Shown: positions 19,414-28,264, numbered from the stretch's first letter. The stretch is DNA of 42,209 bases from Bacillota bacterium (GCA_012520315.1 JAAYOM010000048.1:1-42209), one strand, 5' to 3'. The notes: a model not told the origin generated them from the letters alone. Numbers and translations: made by a program.

Positions 19414-20202
19414 ATGATGCGTTCATTGTGGACCGCAGCCTCAGGGATGACGGCCCAGCAAACTAAAATTGACACGATTTCTAACAACTTGGCCAACGTC
19501 AACACTACTGGTTTTAAGAAAAGTCGCGTAGATTTTCAGGATCTGCTTTACCAAACGGTAAAGTATGCAGGCACCCCTTCCACGGCGGGGGCCCAGGTAC
19601 CAACGGGTATTCAGATCGGCCATGGTGTCAGGCCGGTTGCCACCCAGAGGATCTTTTCCCAGGGAATGTACCAGCAGACTGATAATCCCTTAGATGTCGT
19701 CATTGAAGGTGATGGGTTCTTCCAGGTACTCCTCCCTGACGGGAGTGTTGCCTATACCCGAGACGGGGCGTTTAAACTCGATGCCGACGGCCGTATAACC
19801 ACATCCGACGGCTTTCCCATTGAACCGGAAATTGTGGTTCCGCCTGAGTCCTTAGAGCTCAGTATTGCTTCCGACGGCACGGTAACCATTATGCAGCCGG
19901 GAGACAGCGAGCCAGGTCGTATTGGTGAAATACAAATCGTTCGTTTTGTGAATCCCGCCGGATTGAAGAGCGAGGGACGGAATCTCTACTCACCTACAGC
20001 TGCCAGCGGCGAAGCAATGCTAGGCACACCAGGTTTGGATGGCTTTGGCATGTTGAGCCAAAACTTTTTGGAGATGTCCAATGTGCAGGTTGTGGAGGAA
20101 ATGGTGAACATGATTGTTGCCCAAAGGGCATATGAAAGCAACTCCAAAGCAATTCAGGCATCCGATGATATGCTGCAGACCGCCAATAATCTTCGCAGGT
20201 AA
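19414..20202 (+). CDS. flgG: Flagellar distal rod protein FlgG
   Basis: FlgG forms the distal rod of the flagellum. From ATG 19414 the protein has 262 residues, the usual length; the AAGGAGGG site is 10 bases upstream and an adjacent ATG at 19417 is also possible. The N-terminus MMRSLWTAASGM, ISNNLANVNTTGFKKSRVDFQDL, the central DGFFQVLLPDG repeat region and the C-terminal EEMVNMIVAQRAYESNSKAI are diagnostic. It is the second FlgG-family gene in tandem, equivalent to Bacillus flhP. Confidence 0.95.
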   Translation: MMRSLWTAASGMTAQQTKIDTISNNLANVNTTGFKKSRVDFQDLLYQTVKYAGTPSTAGAQVPTGIQIGHGVRPVATQRIFSQGMYQQTDNPLDVVIEGDGFFQVLLPDGSVAYTRDGAFKLDADGRITTSDGFPIEPEIVVPPESLELSIASDGTVTIMQPGDSEPGRIGEIQIVRFVNPAGLKSEGRNLYSPTAASGEAMLGTPGLDGFGMLSQNFLEMSNVQVVEEMVNMIVAQRAYESNSKAIQASDDMLQTANNLRR

Positions 20203-20208
20203 GCTAGG

Positions 20209-21003
20209 ATGAAGCGAACACAGGCGCTGATCCTTGTACTTGCCCTGCTCAGCTCGGTGTTTCTAGCGAGTTTAACGGTCTGCAGCGCTGCCGAAGAGCG
20301 GGTGATTATTACCTTGCCCGAAAGTGTCAATGTACAGGGTTCAGAGCTGCTCTTGGGGACTATTGCTGAAATTTCCGGACCAGAGGATATGGTGAGCAAA
20401 GTAGCAGCTATCAATGCAGGGGCTGCGCCTATCAGTGGCAGTTCCCGCAGGTTAACCAAGGGACAGATTGAGGTCCGGCTGCGGCAAGGGGGCTTGGATC
20501 TAAAGAAAATTGAATTCCAGGGCAGTACAACTGTTCAGGTCTACGGTGTTGACTTTGCAGCAGTCGGCTCGGCCGCTGTCGAACAGTCAGAGGCCGGTTT
20601 CCCCATCTACGAAGTGGTGGTAGCGGCAGCTGACTTGCCCCGGGGACATGTGCTTACCAGGGAGGACTTAAGTGTTGAAAGCCAGGAGTTTAGAAGCGGG
20701 CAGCCTGATCCGCGGACTGTAGAACAGTTTCTAGGGCTGCGAACTAAACGGCATGTGCTCAGCGGAAGTCCCTTAACAACGCTCAATGTTGAAACTGTTC
20801 CTGTTATAGAAAGGGGCGCAGCTGTCACGATCATTGTCCAGACTTCATCGCTGGTTGTGAGCGCACCTGGAATTGCCAGAGGGACTGGGGGAGTGGGCGA
20901 AGTGATACCTGTGGAGAATACCCTGTCCAGGCAGGTTGTATCAGGTGAAATCATTGATGGGCAGACGGTGCGGGTAAATTTGAGGGGGCCAGGTACTCCA
21001 TGA
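20209..21003 (+). CDS. flgA: Flagellar P-ring assembly chaperone FlgA
   Basis: FlgA is a periplasmic chaperone for assembly of the P-ring. The 264-residue protein begins with a signal peptide (hydrophobic to about residue 22, cleavage near CSAAEE). The C-terminal half holds the SAF/ChapFlgA domain, with EVVVAAADLPRGHVLTREDLS and a terminal VSGEIIDGQTVRVNL strand pattern. The stop overlaps the flgH start as ATGA. A P-ring chaperone makes sense only in a cell with a flagellum crossing an outer membrane. Confidence 0.92.
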   Translation: MKRTQALILVLALLSSVFLASLTVCSAAEERVIITLPESVNVQGSELLLGTIAEISGPEDMVSKVAAINAGAAPISGSSRRLTKGQIEVRLRQGGLDLKKIEFQGSTTVQVYGVDFAAVGSAAVEQSEAGFPIYEVVVAAADLPRGHVLTREDLSVESQEFRSGQPDPRTVEQFLGLRTKRHVLSGSPLTTLNVETVPVIERGAAVTIIVQTSSLVVSAPGIARGTGGVGEVIPVENTLSRQVVSGEIIDGQTVRVNLRGPGTP

Positions 21004-21587
21004 AACATAGAAGACTCTTAGGTAAAGTTATTATGGTGTTTGTTCTGTTAACGATGTCTGCCGGGGTTTTAGCGCAGTCATTGTATCCAACTGATGCGCC
21101 ATCGATGTTTGAAGATCGCAAGGCTCGCAGAGTAGGTGACCTTGTTACCGTAATAATTGTGGAGCAGGCTACCGCGAGGCAGACTGCCTCAACCTCAGCA
21201 GGTAAAGACTCTGAGGTGTCTGTTGGTCCGGGCATGGGTGTTTTGGCTGACTTGATTCCCCTCATAAGGCTAGGCGGAGGCGATTCCTTTTCGTCTGACG
21301 GTTCAACTACGAGGGGGGGAAGCCTTACTGCCAACCTGACTACACGGGTGGCTGAGGTATTCTCCAACGACACCATGCGGATCGAGGGCAGTCAGAAAAT
21401 TGTGATTAATGGAGAAGAACAGGAAATCTTGATTTCAGGCTTGATCCGTTCCCGTGACGTGTCGCCGGATAATACAATTTTGTCGACCTTTGTGGCCGAT
21501 GCAGAGATCGCCTTTGCCGGAACCGGCATTGTGGCCGATAAAAACAAGCCCGGTATTCTCACTCGCTTGCTAAATTGGCTGTTCTAG
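21000..21587 (+). CDS. flgH: Flagellar L-ring protein FlgH
   Basis: FlgH forms the outer-membrane bushing of the flagellum. The 195-residue protein shows the conserved SLYPTDAPSMFEDRKARRVGDLVTVIIVEQATA block, seen here as SLYP plus RRVGDLVTVIIVEQA, then GSLTANLTTRVAEVFSNDTM and QKIVINGEEQEILISGLIR. The signal peptide ends around VLAQS and there is no cysteine in the first 40 residues, so unlike the enterobacterial form it is not a predicted lipoprotein. Overlap with flgA (ATGA) indicates coupled translation. Confidence 0.94.
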   Translation: MKHRRLLGKVIMVFVLLTMSAGVLAQSLYPTDAPSMFEDRKARRVGDLVTVIIVEQATARQTASTSAGKDSEVSVGPGMGVLADLIPLIRLGGGDSFSSDGSTTRGGSLTANLTTRVAEVFSNDTMRIEGSQKIVINGEEQEILISGLIRSRDVSPDNTILSTFVADAEIAFAGTGIVADKNKPGILTRLLNWLF

Positions 21588-21605
21588 AATGAGAGGGAGG
21601 ATCTT

Positions 21606-22715
21606 ATGTTTAAGAAAATTATGATTTTGGTTCTGGGAATCATCCTCCTCCTTGGGAGCATAGCAGGGGCTCAGGGTATAGAGCCTATCCGCTATGACAC
21701 TCCCATTGTGCGGGTAAAAGATGTGGCCCGGGTGCAAGGTGACCGAGAAAATCAAATCTTTGGCTTAGGCCTCGTGGTTGGCCTGCAGGGAACAGGTGAC
21801 GGGTCAGGATCAAGGGCTAATATTCAAATGATTGCCAATATGCTTGAGGGATTTGGCATCAGTGTTTCCCCTAATGATTTACGCATGCGCAATATTGCGG
21901 CGGTAATGGTTACCGCTGATTTGCCTGCTTCACTCCGTTCCGGTGACCGCCTGGATGTAACTGTGTCATCGATTGGGGATGCCAGGAGCCTCCAGGGAGG
22001 TTTTCTCCTCCAGACCCCGCTGCAGGCGGCCAATGGCCAGGTCTATGCCGTGGCCCAGGGGGCGGTATCCATAGGCGGATTTGTGGTGCGGGGCAGCGGC
22101 GGTCAAACGAACCATACCACAGTTGGCACTGTTCCAAATGGGGCCATTGTAGAACGGGAACTGGAACCGTACGATTACGGTGCTGGCGGCCTTTTGTCCA
22201 TGGTTTTGCTCGAACCTGACTTTACAACCGCTAATCGACTGGCGGAAGTGGTCAATGAAGTCTATCAGCAGGACTTGGCCTGGGCCAGGGATCAAGGGAC
22301 GGTAGAGATTCGTATTCCGGCAGGATATACCAGTAATGTGGTAGCCTTTATCGCAGAACTTGAGGAGCTGCCCATCAGGCCGGATACCAACGCGCGGGTG
22401 GTCATTAACGAACGCACCGGCACAGTAGTAATGGGATCACAGGTGCGAATTGCCTCCGTTGCTGTTTCCCATGGAAATCTCAAGGTACAGATCGCCCAGG
22501 ATGGTTCCTTAGGAGGAGATCTGGGCTTTGGAGGAGAAATAGGGGACGAAATGGAACAGAATTACAGTAATACAACCGTCCTGGGAGGCACAGCCAACGT
22601 CCAGGACCTGGTAGACGCACTTAATGCCGTAGGCGCAACCCCTAGGGACATCATAGCCATTTTACAGGCTGTGAAGGCTGCCGGAGCATTATTTGGCGAT
22701 TTAGTCATTATTTAA
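21606..22715 (+). CDS. flgI: Flagellar P-ring protein FlgI
   Basis: FlgI makes the periplasmic P-ring around the rod. The 369 residues are the typical length. A signal peptide runs to about residue 21. Diagnostic segments are VRVKDVARVQGDRENQIFGL, GLVVGLQGTGDGS, VMVTADLPA, GDRLDVTVSSIGDA and the C-terminal TVLGGTANVQDLVDALNAVGATPRDIIAI-type end. The gene follows flgH by 18 bases with GAGAGGGAGG as ribosome site. Together with FlgH and FlgA it shows that the flagellum has the ring set of diderm bacteria. Confidence 0.96.
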   Translation: MFKKIMILVLGIILLLGSIAGAQGIEPIRYDTPIVRVKDVARVQGDRENQIFGLGLVVGLQGTGDGSGSRANIQMIANMLEGFGISVSPNDLRMRNIAAVMVTADLPASLRSGDRLDVTVSSIGDARSLQGGFLLQTPLQAANGQVYAVAQGAVSIGGFVVRGSGGQTNHTTVGTVPNGAIVERELEPYDYGAGGLLSMVLLEPDFTTANRLAEVVNEVYQQDLAWARDQGTVEIRIPAGYTSNVVAFIAELEELPIRPDTNARVVINERTGTVVMGSQVRIASVAVSHGNLKVQIAQDGSLGGDLGFGGEIGDEMEQNYSNTTVLGGTANVQDLVDALNAVGATPRDIIAILQAVKAAGALFGDLVII

Positions 22716-22727
22716 GGAGGGTGGCCA

Positions 22728-23039
22728 GTGCGTGTTAATTGGCAGCCAAGCGATTTGGCAGCTAGCAAAGCAGAAGAATTGGCTGAGCGCAAGTCCGCTT
22801 CCCAGAAAGCGCTCCAAGAGGCCGCAGAGCAGTTCGAAGCGATCTTTCTCTATCAGTTAATGGAGCAGATGAGACGTACTGTGCCAGAAAACGATCTGCT
22901 GGGGGATCGCCGTGCTGAAAAAATATTCCAGTCCATGCTAGATCAGGAAATGGCCGGCAACGTTGCGCAGGGTCAGAGTATCGGCCTGGCCAAGATGATT
23001 TATGAGCAAATGTCCCGCTATGTTCCAGATGACGATTGA
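22728..23039 (+). CDS. flgJ: FlgJ-type rod-binding protein, no muramidase domain
   Basis: The 103-residue protein matches only the N-terminal rod-capping part of FlgJ, which helps rod assembly in the periplasm: AAEQFEAIFLYQLMEQMRRT, then the RAEKIFQSMLDQEMAGN block and LAKMIYEQMSR. The C-terminal glucosaminidase found in enterobacteria is absent, as in many other phyla, so wall opening must be done by another enzyme. The GTG start follows AAGGAGGGTGG. It is the last gene of the flagellar operon and is followed by a terminator. Confidence 0.92.
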   Translation: MRVNWQPSDLAASKAEELAERKSASQKALQEAAEQFEAIFLYQLMEQMRRTVPENDLLGDRRAEKIFQSMLDQEMAGNVAQGQSIGLAKMIYEQMSRYVPDDD

Positions 23040-23047
23040 AAGTAAAG

Positions 23048-23082
23048 ACTCCACAAGAAGCTCCCTTGTGGAGTTGATTTTT
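23048..23082 (+). terminator. Intrinsic terminator after flgJ
   Basis: A 10-bp stem ACTCCACAAG / CTTGTGGAGT with a 7-base loop is followed by TGATTTTT. It closes the flagellar operon. Confidence 0.88.
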
Positions 23083-23138
23083 GTGCAGGAGAACACCGCC
23101 TTATCACGAATTGGTAACGATGATGAGGGGGTATGTGT

Positions 23139-24542
23139 GTGCTGCGATGGCAAGTTTTCAGCGTCATTATTCTAAGCATTTTTTTCTCAGCCCTGGCCAG
23201 TACCGCGTCAGCACAGACAGTTTCGCTTCTGCCGGAGTTTATCGAGCTTACTTTGGCAAAAAGTCCGGGGCAAACCTACGAGGTGAGTTATACAACAAGC
23301 CCAATGAAGGTAATCATTGACTCCAATCTGCCTATTCCAGGCTTTCCCCCTTCCCAACCGATCAGCGATGTAGCCCTGAGAGAGGTTCGTTATTCAGAAG
23401 GTGCCCAGGGATCGCGTTTGGTTTTGGACTTTAACTATCAGATTCCCCCAGGCGTGGTGACAGAGGACGGGTTTTTTTTTCAACTTCAGATTCCTAAGAC
23501 ATTTGTTAACACCTCTAGGCGCATAGTAGAACCTGGTGTTATCTACGGCCATCAGCGCAGGGCCGACTCTTTCGGTCCAAATGTTGTGAACTATCTTGAG
23601 ATAGACCTGCGCTACGCCTATGATGTGAAACTTGTCTTAGCCCAGGATCGTATTTTTGGCTCTGAACGAGTTACATCCATGGCAGAACGTACTGGTGCTA
23701 TCGTGGCTGTGAACGGAGCATTCTTTGCGTCCACCGGCCGACCCTTGGGGATTTTTATGATCGATGGCGAGCTGATCAGTGAGCCCTATGCTCATCGAAC
23801 TGCACTCGGCCTTGGCCCTGGCCTGGCTGTCATGGAACAGGTCAGCTTCGCAGGGAAAGTACTGCTTTTAGACGGAACAGTGCTCACCGATATACAGGGG
23901 CTGAACCGTCCCCGCCTGCAGGATGAACTGATTGTGTACACAAGGCATCATGGTACAAAAACCAACACCAACGCCTATGGCTATGAAGTGGTTGTGGCGG
24001 ATGGGATCGTGACCCAGATTAGTCAGGGTAACAGTACGATTCCCCCAGACGGTTTTGTGCTATCGGGCCATGGCGTGCAGCGGGAGCCCCTTGCCAAATT
24101 GAAGGTGGGAGATCGGCTGGCAGTGGACTTTGCATTAGAGCCGGCCTGGGACGATTTGGGTGTAACCCAGATTATTGGCGGCGGACCCCGTCTGGTTCGT
24201 GACGGTAAGCTTGAGATAACTGGGGAGGAAGAGCGTTTTCAAGCAGACATCTTAGTTGGGCGAGCTCCCCGGACCGCAATAGGAATCACCGATGATCAGA
24301 AGCTCTTGCTGGTTACCGTCAACGGCAGACAGCCGAACATCAGTGTAGGTATGAGCTTGCATGAACTGGGAAATCTCTTGCTTGAGCTGGGAGCGCTCCA
24401 AGCCATGAACTTAGATGGGGGCGGCTCCACAACTATGGTGATTCGAAACTTAGTCTTGAATCTGCCTTCAGACGGCAAAGAACGGCCTGTGGGTAACTCC
24501 ATAGTTATTATTGCAGATGTAGAAGGCCCTTTACGGAGGTAA
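23139..24542 (+). CDS. Exported phosphodiester glycosidase-family protein (NAGPA domain)
   Basis: The C-terminal half matches the NAGPA/phosphodiester glycosidase family (formerly DUF2233), seen in the human mannose-6-phosphate uncovering enzyme and in bacterial surface polysaccharide loci. Markers are AIVAVNGAFFASTGRPLGIF near the middle and MNLDGGGSTTMV near the C-terminus, with GNSIVI closing the fold. An N-terminal signal peptide (ending near ASTASAQ) and a beta-rich region of about 130 residues precede it, so it acts outside the cytoplasm. GTG at 23139 is 7 bases after GAGGGGG; ATG at 23133 is too close to it. The substrate is unknown; a phosphodiester-linked cell-envelope glycan is plausible in this setting. 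Confidence 0.85.
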   Translation: MLRWQVFSVIILSIFFSALASTASAQTVSLLPEFIELTLAKSPGQTYEVSYTTSPMKVIIDSNLPIPGFPPSQPISDVALREVRYSEGAQGSRLVLDFNYQIPPGVVTEDGFFFQLQIPKTFVNTSRRIVEPGVIYGHQRRADSFGPNVVNYLEIDLRYAYDVKLVLAQDRIFGSERVTSMAERTGAIVAVNGAFFASTGRPLGIFMIDGELISEPYAHRTALGLGPGLAVMEQVSFAGKVLLLDGTVLTDIQGLNRPRLQDELIVYTRHHGTKTNTNAYGYEVVVADGIVTQISQGNSTIPPDGFVLSGHGVQREPLAKLKVGDRLAVDFALEPAWDDLGVTQIIGGGPRLVRDGKLEITGEEERFQADILVGRAPRTAIGITDDQKLLLVTVNGRQPNISVGMSLHELGNLLLELGALQAMNLDGGGSTTMVIRNLVLNLPSDGKERPVGNSIVIIADVEGPLRR

Positions 24543-24563
24543 GGGCCATAAAGGGGTGGCTAG

Positions 24564-26333
24564 ATGCGGAAATTGCCAATACGATTTTCAACAATATTGT
24601 TAGTGGTTTTGCTCTGCGGGTTTGTCAGCGCAGCTGATGCCCAGGAACTGTTTCTCCCTGAAGAGGTGCGACCTGGTCTAAGGGGAGTGGCAAAAACGGT
24701 TATCTCGGGAAACAACATTGAAACCTTTGATGTGGAGATACTAGGTTTGGTGCCTCAAAGTCCACCCTTAAGCAATTTAATTATGGTAAGGGTCAGCGGC
24801 GATGCAATTGAACGGTCAGGGGGCATTGCCCAGGGTATGAGCGGTTCACCGGTTCTTATCCAGGATCGTCTCCTTGGCGCGATCAGTTATACCTATGCCT
24901 ATACAGACCACCGCATTGGTCTGGTGACCCCTGCGGTAGATATGTTTAAGCTCTACGATCAGATGCCCGTACCTGAGCCCGTCTTGCCGCCAGGCACTTC
25001 TGCTTTGCGTTCACCCCTGCTTATTGAGGGACTTAATGAGCGCAATGCTAGATTTTTGTCAGAGGCTTTAGGAATTGAACGGATTCAGTCCATACCCTCA
25101 GTCACCTCGAATTATTCCTTTGGCCCGGTCAGTCTAGTGGCCGGCAGCATGGTTGGGGTACAGCTCCTTCGGGGCGATTTCCAGGTTGCCTCTTTTGGCA
25201 CAGTTACCCATGTCAATGAAGATGGACGTTTTTTGGCTTTCGGACATCCCTTTACACATAGGGGCAATGTAGATTTCTTTGCCTCGGCAGCCTATGTGCA
25301 CTATACACTGCCTACGCTGGAGCTGCCCTTTAAAATTGTCTCCCTAGGTTCCACCATTGGTGCGATTAAGCAAGATCGGGCGGTCGGCCTGGGGGGAAGT
25401 TTAGGCAGTCAATCAGAATATGTGGCCGTGAACATTCAAGTCCGTGATCGGGACCGTGATCTGCGTAAGACATATAATGTGGAAGCGGTGAAGGAGCCGA
25501 GTATTCTGGTTCCGCTCGTGATCAGCAGTGCTTATCAAAGCGTCGATGCCACCCTTGACCGTCTCGGTGCCGGAACATCCTTTGTACGCCTGGAGTTTAC
25601 AGCCAAAGACTTTAGCCAGCGCATGATCAGAGAGAACCTTTTCTACAGCGACAGTGACATTGCTGTTTGGTCTTTGACTGATCTGCTCTCCGGTTTGGAA
25701 CTCTTAGTTAACAACAACCTGCAGGAAGTAGATTTGCAGGAAGTCCGTATTGAGATGGAGGTTGTGCAGGAAAGGAAGACTGCCTCAATTGAAAAGGCGG
25801 TACCCAGCACCTTTTATGTTAGGGCCGGTGAGTTTGTAGATGTGGATGTTACAATTCGCCCCTATCGGGGAGCTACTGAGACTAGGACATTGCGCATTGA
25901 AATTCCCCAGGATATAGCGCCAGGATTGCTTACGGTAACTGTTCGTGGCGGCGGGACAGGCTACTATGTTGAAAAGCCCCCTGTACATACCAGTGTTTTT
26001 GAACTGGATGAGGAAGACGATGAGCCCGTTCGTCAAATTATCTCTGGTGCCGAATCCCTTGATGCCCTGATTACGGAGTATATGGATCGTGAACGGAACA
26101 ATGAGATTGTAGCTGAGTTTTATCCGTTCCTGGAAAACGGTCCCCAAGAGGAAGAGGTAGAGCAAGAACAGGCTGAGCTGGGTGAAGATACCGATGAAGA
26201 GACCGAAGAAGAAATTCAGGCACTGCCACCCTACTACTCCTGGGCAGAAGGTCCTTCCGAAGCTACCAAGATAAGGTTGGCCACTCAATTTGTCATAGAT
26301 GGCATGGCTACGTTTGATTTGAACATTTACTGA
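24564..26333 (+). CDS. Exported SpoIVB/S55-peptidase-like protein
   Basis: The protein has 589 residues with an N-terminal signal peptide (cleavage near ADAQE). Residues 41-125 strongly resemble the serine block of SpoIVB (S55) proteases: FDVEILG, then GGIAQGMSGSPVLIQDRLLG with putative nucleophile Ser93. A block at 211-232, GTVTHVNEDGRFLAFGHPFT, resembles the SpoIVB histidine block (His228). The order is thus serine first, histidine second, the reverse of SpoIVB, and no PDZ domain is evident. A very acidic stretch (EEEVEQEQAELGEDTDEETEEE) lies near residue 530. Proteins of this layout occur widely in diderm bacteria with no settled function. Here it lies between a glycosidase-like gene and bamA, so an envelope role is more likely than sigma-K control. 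Confidence 0.8.
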   Translation: MRKLPIRFSTILLVVLLCGFVSAADAQELFLPEEVRPGLRGVAKTVISGNNIETFDVEILGLVPQSPPLSNLIMVRVSGDAIERSGGIAQGMSGSPVLIQDRLLGAISYTYAYTDHRIGLVTPAVDMFKLYDQMPVPEPVLPPGTSALRSPLLIEGLNERNARFLSEALGIERIQSIPSVTSNYSFGPVSLVAGSMVGVQLLRGDFQVASFGTVTHVNEDGRFLAFGHPFTHRGNVDFFASAAYVHYTLPTLELPFKIVSLGSTIGAIKQDRAVGLGGSLGSQSEYVAVNIQVRDRDRDLRKTYNVEAVKEPSILVPLVISSAYQSVDATLDRLGAGTSFVRLEFTAKDFSQRMIRENLFYSDSDIAVWSLTDLLSGLELLVNNNLQEVDLQEVRIEMEVVQERKTASIEKAVPSTFYVRAGEFVDVDVTIRPYRGATETRTLRIEIPQDIAPGLLTVTVRGGGTGYYVEKPPVHTSVFELDEEDDEPVRQIISGAESLDALITEYMDRERNNEIVAEFYPFLENGPQEEEVEQEQAELGEDTDEETEEEIQALPPYYSWAEGPSEATKIRLATQFVIDGMATFDLNIY

Positions 26334-26443
26334 TAGAAGCTGGGTTTTATTGCATCCAATCCCCAGAGTTGGCAAGAGGATTACGAATACGGTAGGTAGA
26401 ATAAGAAAAAGACGAAAATTTAATGCGCTTGGGAGGCAGGACA

Positions 26444-28174
26444 ATGAGGCAAAGTTCATCCAGACTTTTTGTGGTGCTCATCGTTGTAGGTCTGATTCTG
26501 CAGGTGGGCAGTGCAGTTGTTTGGGCTCAAGAATCATCCATAATTCGATCGATTGAGGTAAAGGGAAACACCTTTGTTGACACTGAGACAATTAAAGCAA
26601 GTATCTTAAAGACGAAAATCAATCAGCCGGTTGAGGAACAACAGATTCTGGATGACTTGCGTTCTATCTACGATCTTGGCTATTTCCAAGATGTTACCGC
26701 CAATTTTGAACCGGCCATTGCAGGTGTTCAAGTTATCTTCTTAGTGGTAGAAAACCCTGTTGTTCAGGATATCTACTTCTCTGGCGTGCCTGCCGTAAAC
26801 TTTGGCGAGTATAAGAAAGAGATGAAGACACAGCCGGGGTACATCCTCAATGTGCATGATCTCTGGGAAGACCTTTTCGGTCTGCGGGAATGGCTTGCTG
26901 CAGAACACGGATATTTGGCCCGTATTGCGGATCTCACCGCCGATACAGATGGGTATATTGATGTTGAACTGGCCCAAACTGTCTTGAAAGATGTGATCAT
27001 TGAAGGCAATGAGAAAACCAAAGATTTCGTTATTGAGCGGGAGTTTTCCTTTGAACCTGGTGATCCTGTGAATATTCACGCGGTAGATCAAAGCCTGCGC
27101 AGAGTGCTGATGCTCGGTTTCTTTGATGAAATCAGCCGGGACTTCTCAGAGGAGGACGATCCCGACGAGACTGTCCTGACTGTCAATCTCAAGGAGCGTA
27201 AGACCGGTTCGGCTACCTTTGGCATCTCCTACAGCACCCAAGACCGTCTGCTAGGTTTTGTGGAAGCTGCAGACGAGAACTTCCTCGGCAGAGGTCAGAG
27301 GGTTAATGCCACAGCCCGCTTTGGGCGCAGACTGCAAGAGTATGAGCTTGGCTTTTACGAACCTTATATCGATAAATCAGGCACCTCTTTAGGCATCAAC
27401 CTTTATCGCCACCGCAAGCCGGTTAACGCGACTGATGAAGCTACAGACGAGCCGATAGAATTGGCTCTCGTGAAAAACGGCGGAAACCTGACTTTAGGAC
27501 GTCCCTTTACAGAGTTTACCCGGGGCCGGCTCACCTTTAAGCTGGAAAGCAATACCTACGATCTTCCAGAGGAACCCATTAAAGAGACGTTTGATGACTA
27601 TAGTAGTCGTACAATCGGCTTTGGAGTGAACACGAATACCACCGATCATCCTTTCTATCCAACCACAGGCTACAAGAATGATGCCTATCTGGAATTGGCC
27701 GGGCTTTTAGGCGGAGATATGAGATTTGCCAAGCTGCGCCTGGAGCACAGCCGTTACTTTGAGATTAAAGATGGAGGCTGGGTTGTGGCGTTGCGTGGCC
27801 TGGGCGGCAGGCTTTTGGGTGGTGACTTGGGGGAAAAAAGTGAAGAGAAATTTAAAATTGGCGGGGCAGATACCTTAAGAGGCTACTCCCATGGTGGTTA
27901 TGATGGTTCCTTAACCGGCGATCATATGCTGGTTATGAATGCAGAACTCCGCATCCCCATCGTGGATAAGGTAACTGGTGTTCTCTTTACCGACTGGGGT
28001 ACAACCTGGGATAATGGTGAGAGCATGAACCTCACCGAACTGGCCAACAGTTTTGGTCTCGGTGTACGCCTTGATACACCCCTTGGACTCTTGCGCCTGG
28101 ACTACGGTTGGGGCAAGAACGAAGAGGATCAGCGTAAAGGGCAATTCTACTTCGGTATTGGTCAGATGTTCTAG
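26444..28174 (+). CDS. bamA: Outer-membrane assembly protein BamA (Omp85)
   Basis: BamA folds beta-barrel proteins into the outer membrane. ATG 26444, 7 bases after GGGAGG, gives 576 residues with a signal peptide; an ATG at 26423 is in frame but lies before that site. Three POTRA domains can be traced at about 33-104, 106-179 and 180-251, the first starting IRSIEVKGNTFVD, the third VIIEGNEKTKDFVI. The barrel follows to the end; the conserved L6 loop motif appears as LRGY (RGY at about 479-481) and the last residue is Phe, as in most outer-membrane barrels. Enterobacterial BamA has five POTRAs; three is a short form seen in some other diderms. Confidence 0.94.
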   Translation: MRQSSSRLFVVLIVVGLILQVGSAVVWAQESSIIRSIEVKGNTFVDTETIKASILKTKINQPVEEQQILDDLRSIYDLGYFQDVTANFEPAIAGVQVIFLVVENPVVQDIYFSGVPAVNFGEYKKEMKTQPGYILNVHDLWEDLFGLREWLAAEHGYLARIADLTADTDGYIDVELAQTVLKDVIIEGNEKTKDFVIEREFSFEPGDPVNIHAVDQSLRRVLMLGFFDEISRDFSEEDDPDETVLTVNLKERKTGSATFGISYSTQDRLLGFVEAADENFLGRGQRVNATARFGRRLQEYELGFYEPYIDKSGTSLGINLYRHRKPVNATDEATDEPIELALVKNGGNLTLGRPFTEFTRGRLTFKLESNTYDLPEEPIKETFDDYSSRTIGFGVNTNTTDHPFYPTTGYKNDAYLELAGLLGGDMRFAKLRLEHSRYFEIKDGGWVVALRGLGGRLLGGDLGEKSEEKFKIGGADTLRGYSHGGYDGSLTGDHMLVMNAELRIPIVDKVTGVLFTDWGTTWDNGESMNLTELANSFGLGVRLDTPLGLLRLDYGWGKNEEDQRKGQFYFGIGQMF

Positions 28175-28185
28175 AATTGAGTTTG

Positions 28186-28230
28186 AAGCCGGCAGGGCAC
28201 TGGAAAACAGTGCACCTGCTGGCTTTTTTT
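28186..28230 (+). terminator. Intrinsic terminator after bamA
   Basis: A long, nearly perfect stem (AAGCCGGCAGG...CACTG / CAGTG...CCTGCTGGCTT) with a small loop is followed by a run of seven T. This is a strong terminator, separating bamA from the next promoter. Confidence 0.93.
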
Positions 28231-28234
28231 ACGT

Positions 28235-28264
28235 TTGTCCCCATTTGGTCTCCATTGGTATAAT
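28235..28264 (+). promoter_or_regulatory. Sigma-A promoter for the skp-lpt operon
   Basis: TTGTCC at 28235-28240 and a perfect TATAAT at 28259-28264 are 18 bases apart, directly after the bamA terminator and 40 bases before the next start. It probably drives the two Skp-like genes. Confidence 0.72.

Noticed and set aside
24564-26333. Annotation as true SpoIVB, the sigma-K checkpoint protease
   Set aside because: No PDZ domain, block order reversed, and the gene sits beside bamA, not recN or spo0A as SpoIVB usually does.
25785-26459. 224-residue antisense open frame across the S55-bamA junction
   Set aside because: Shadow of the S55-like gene and the gap; no start signal or known motif.
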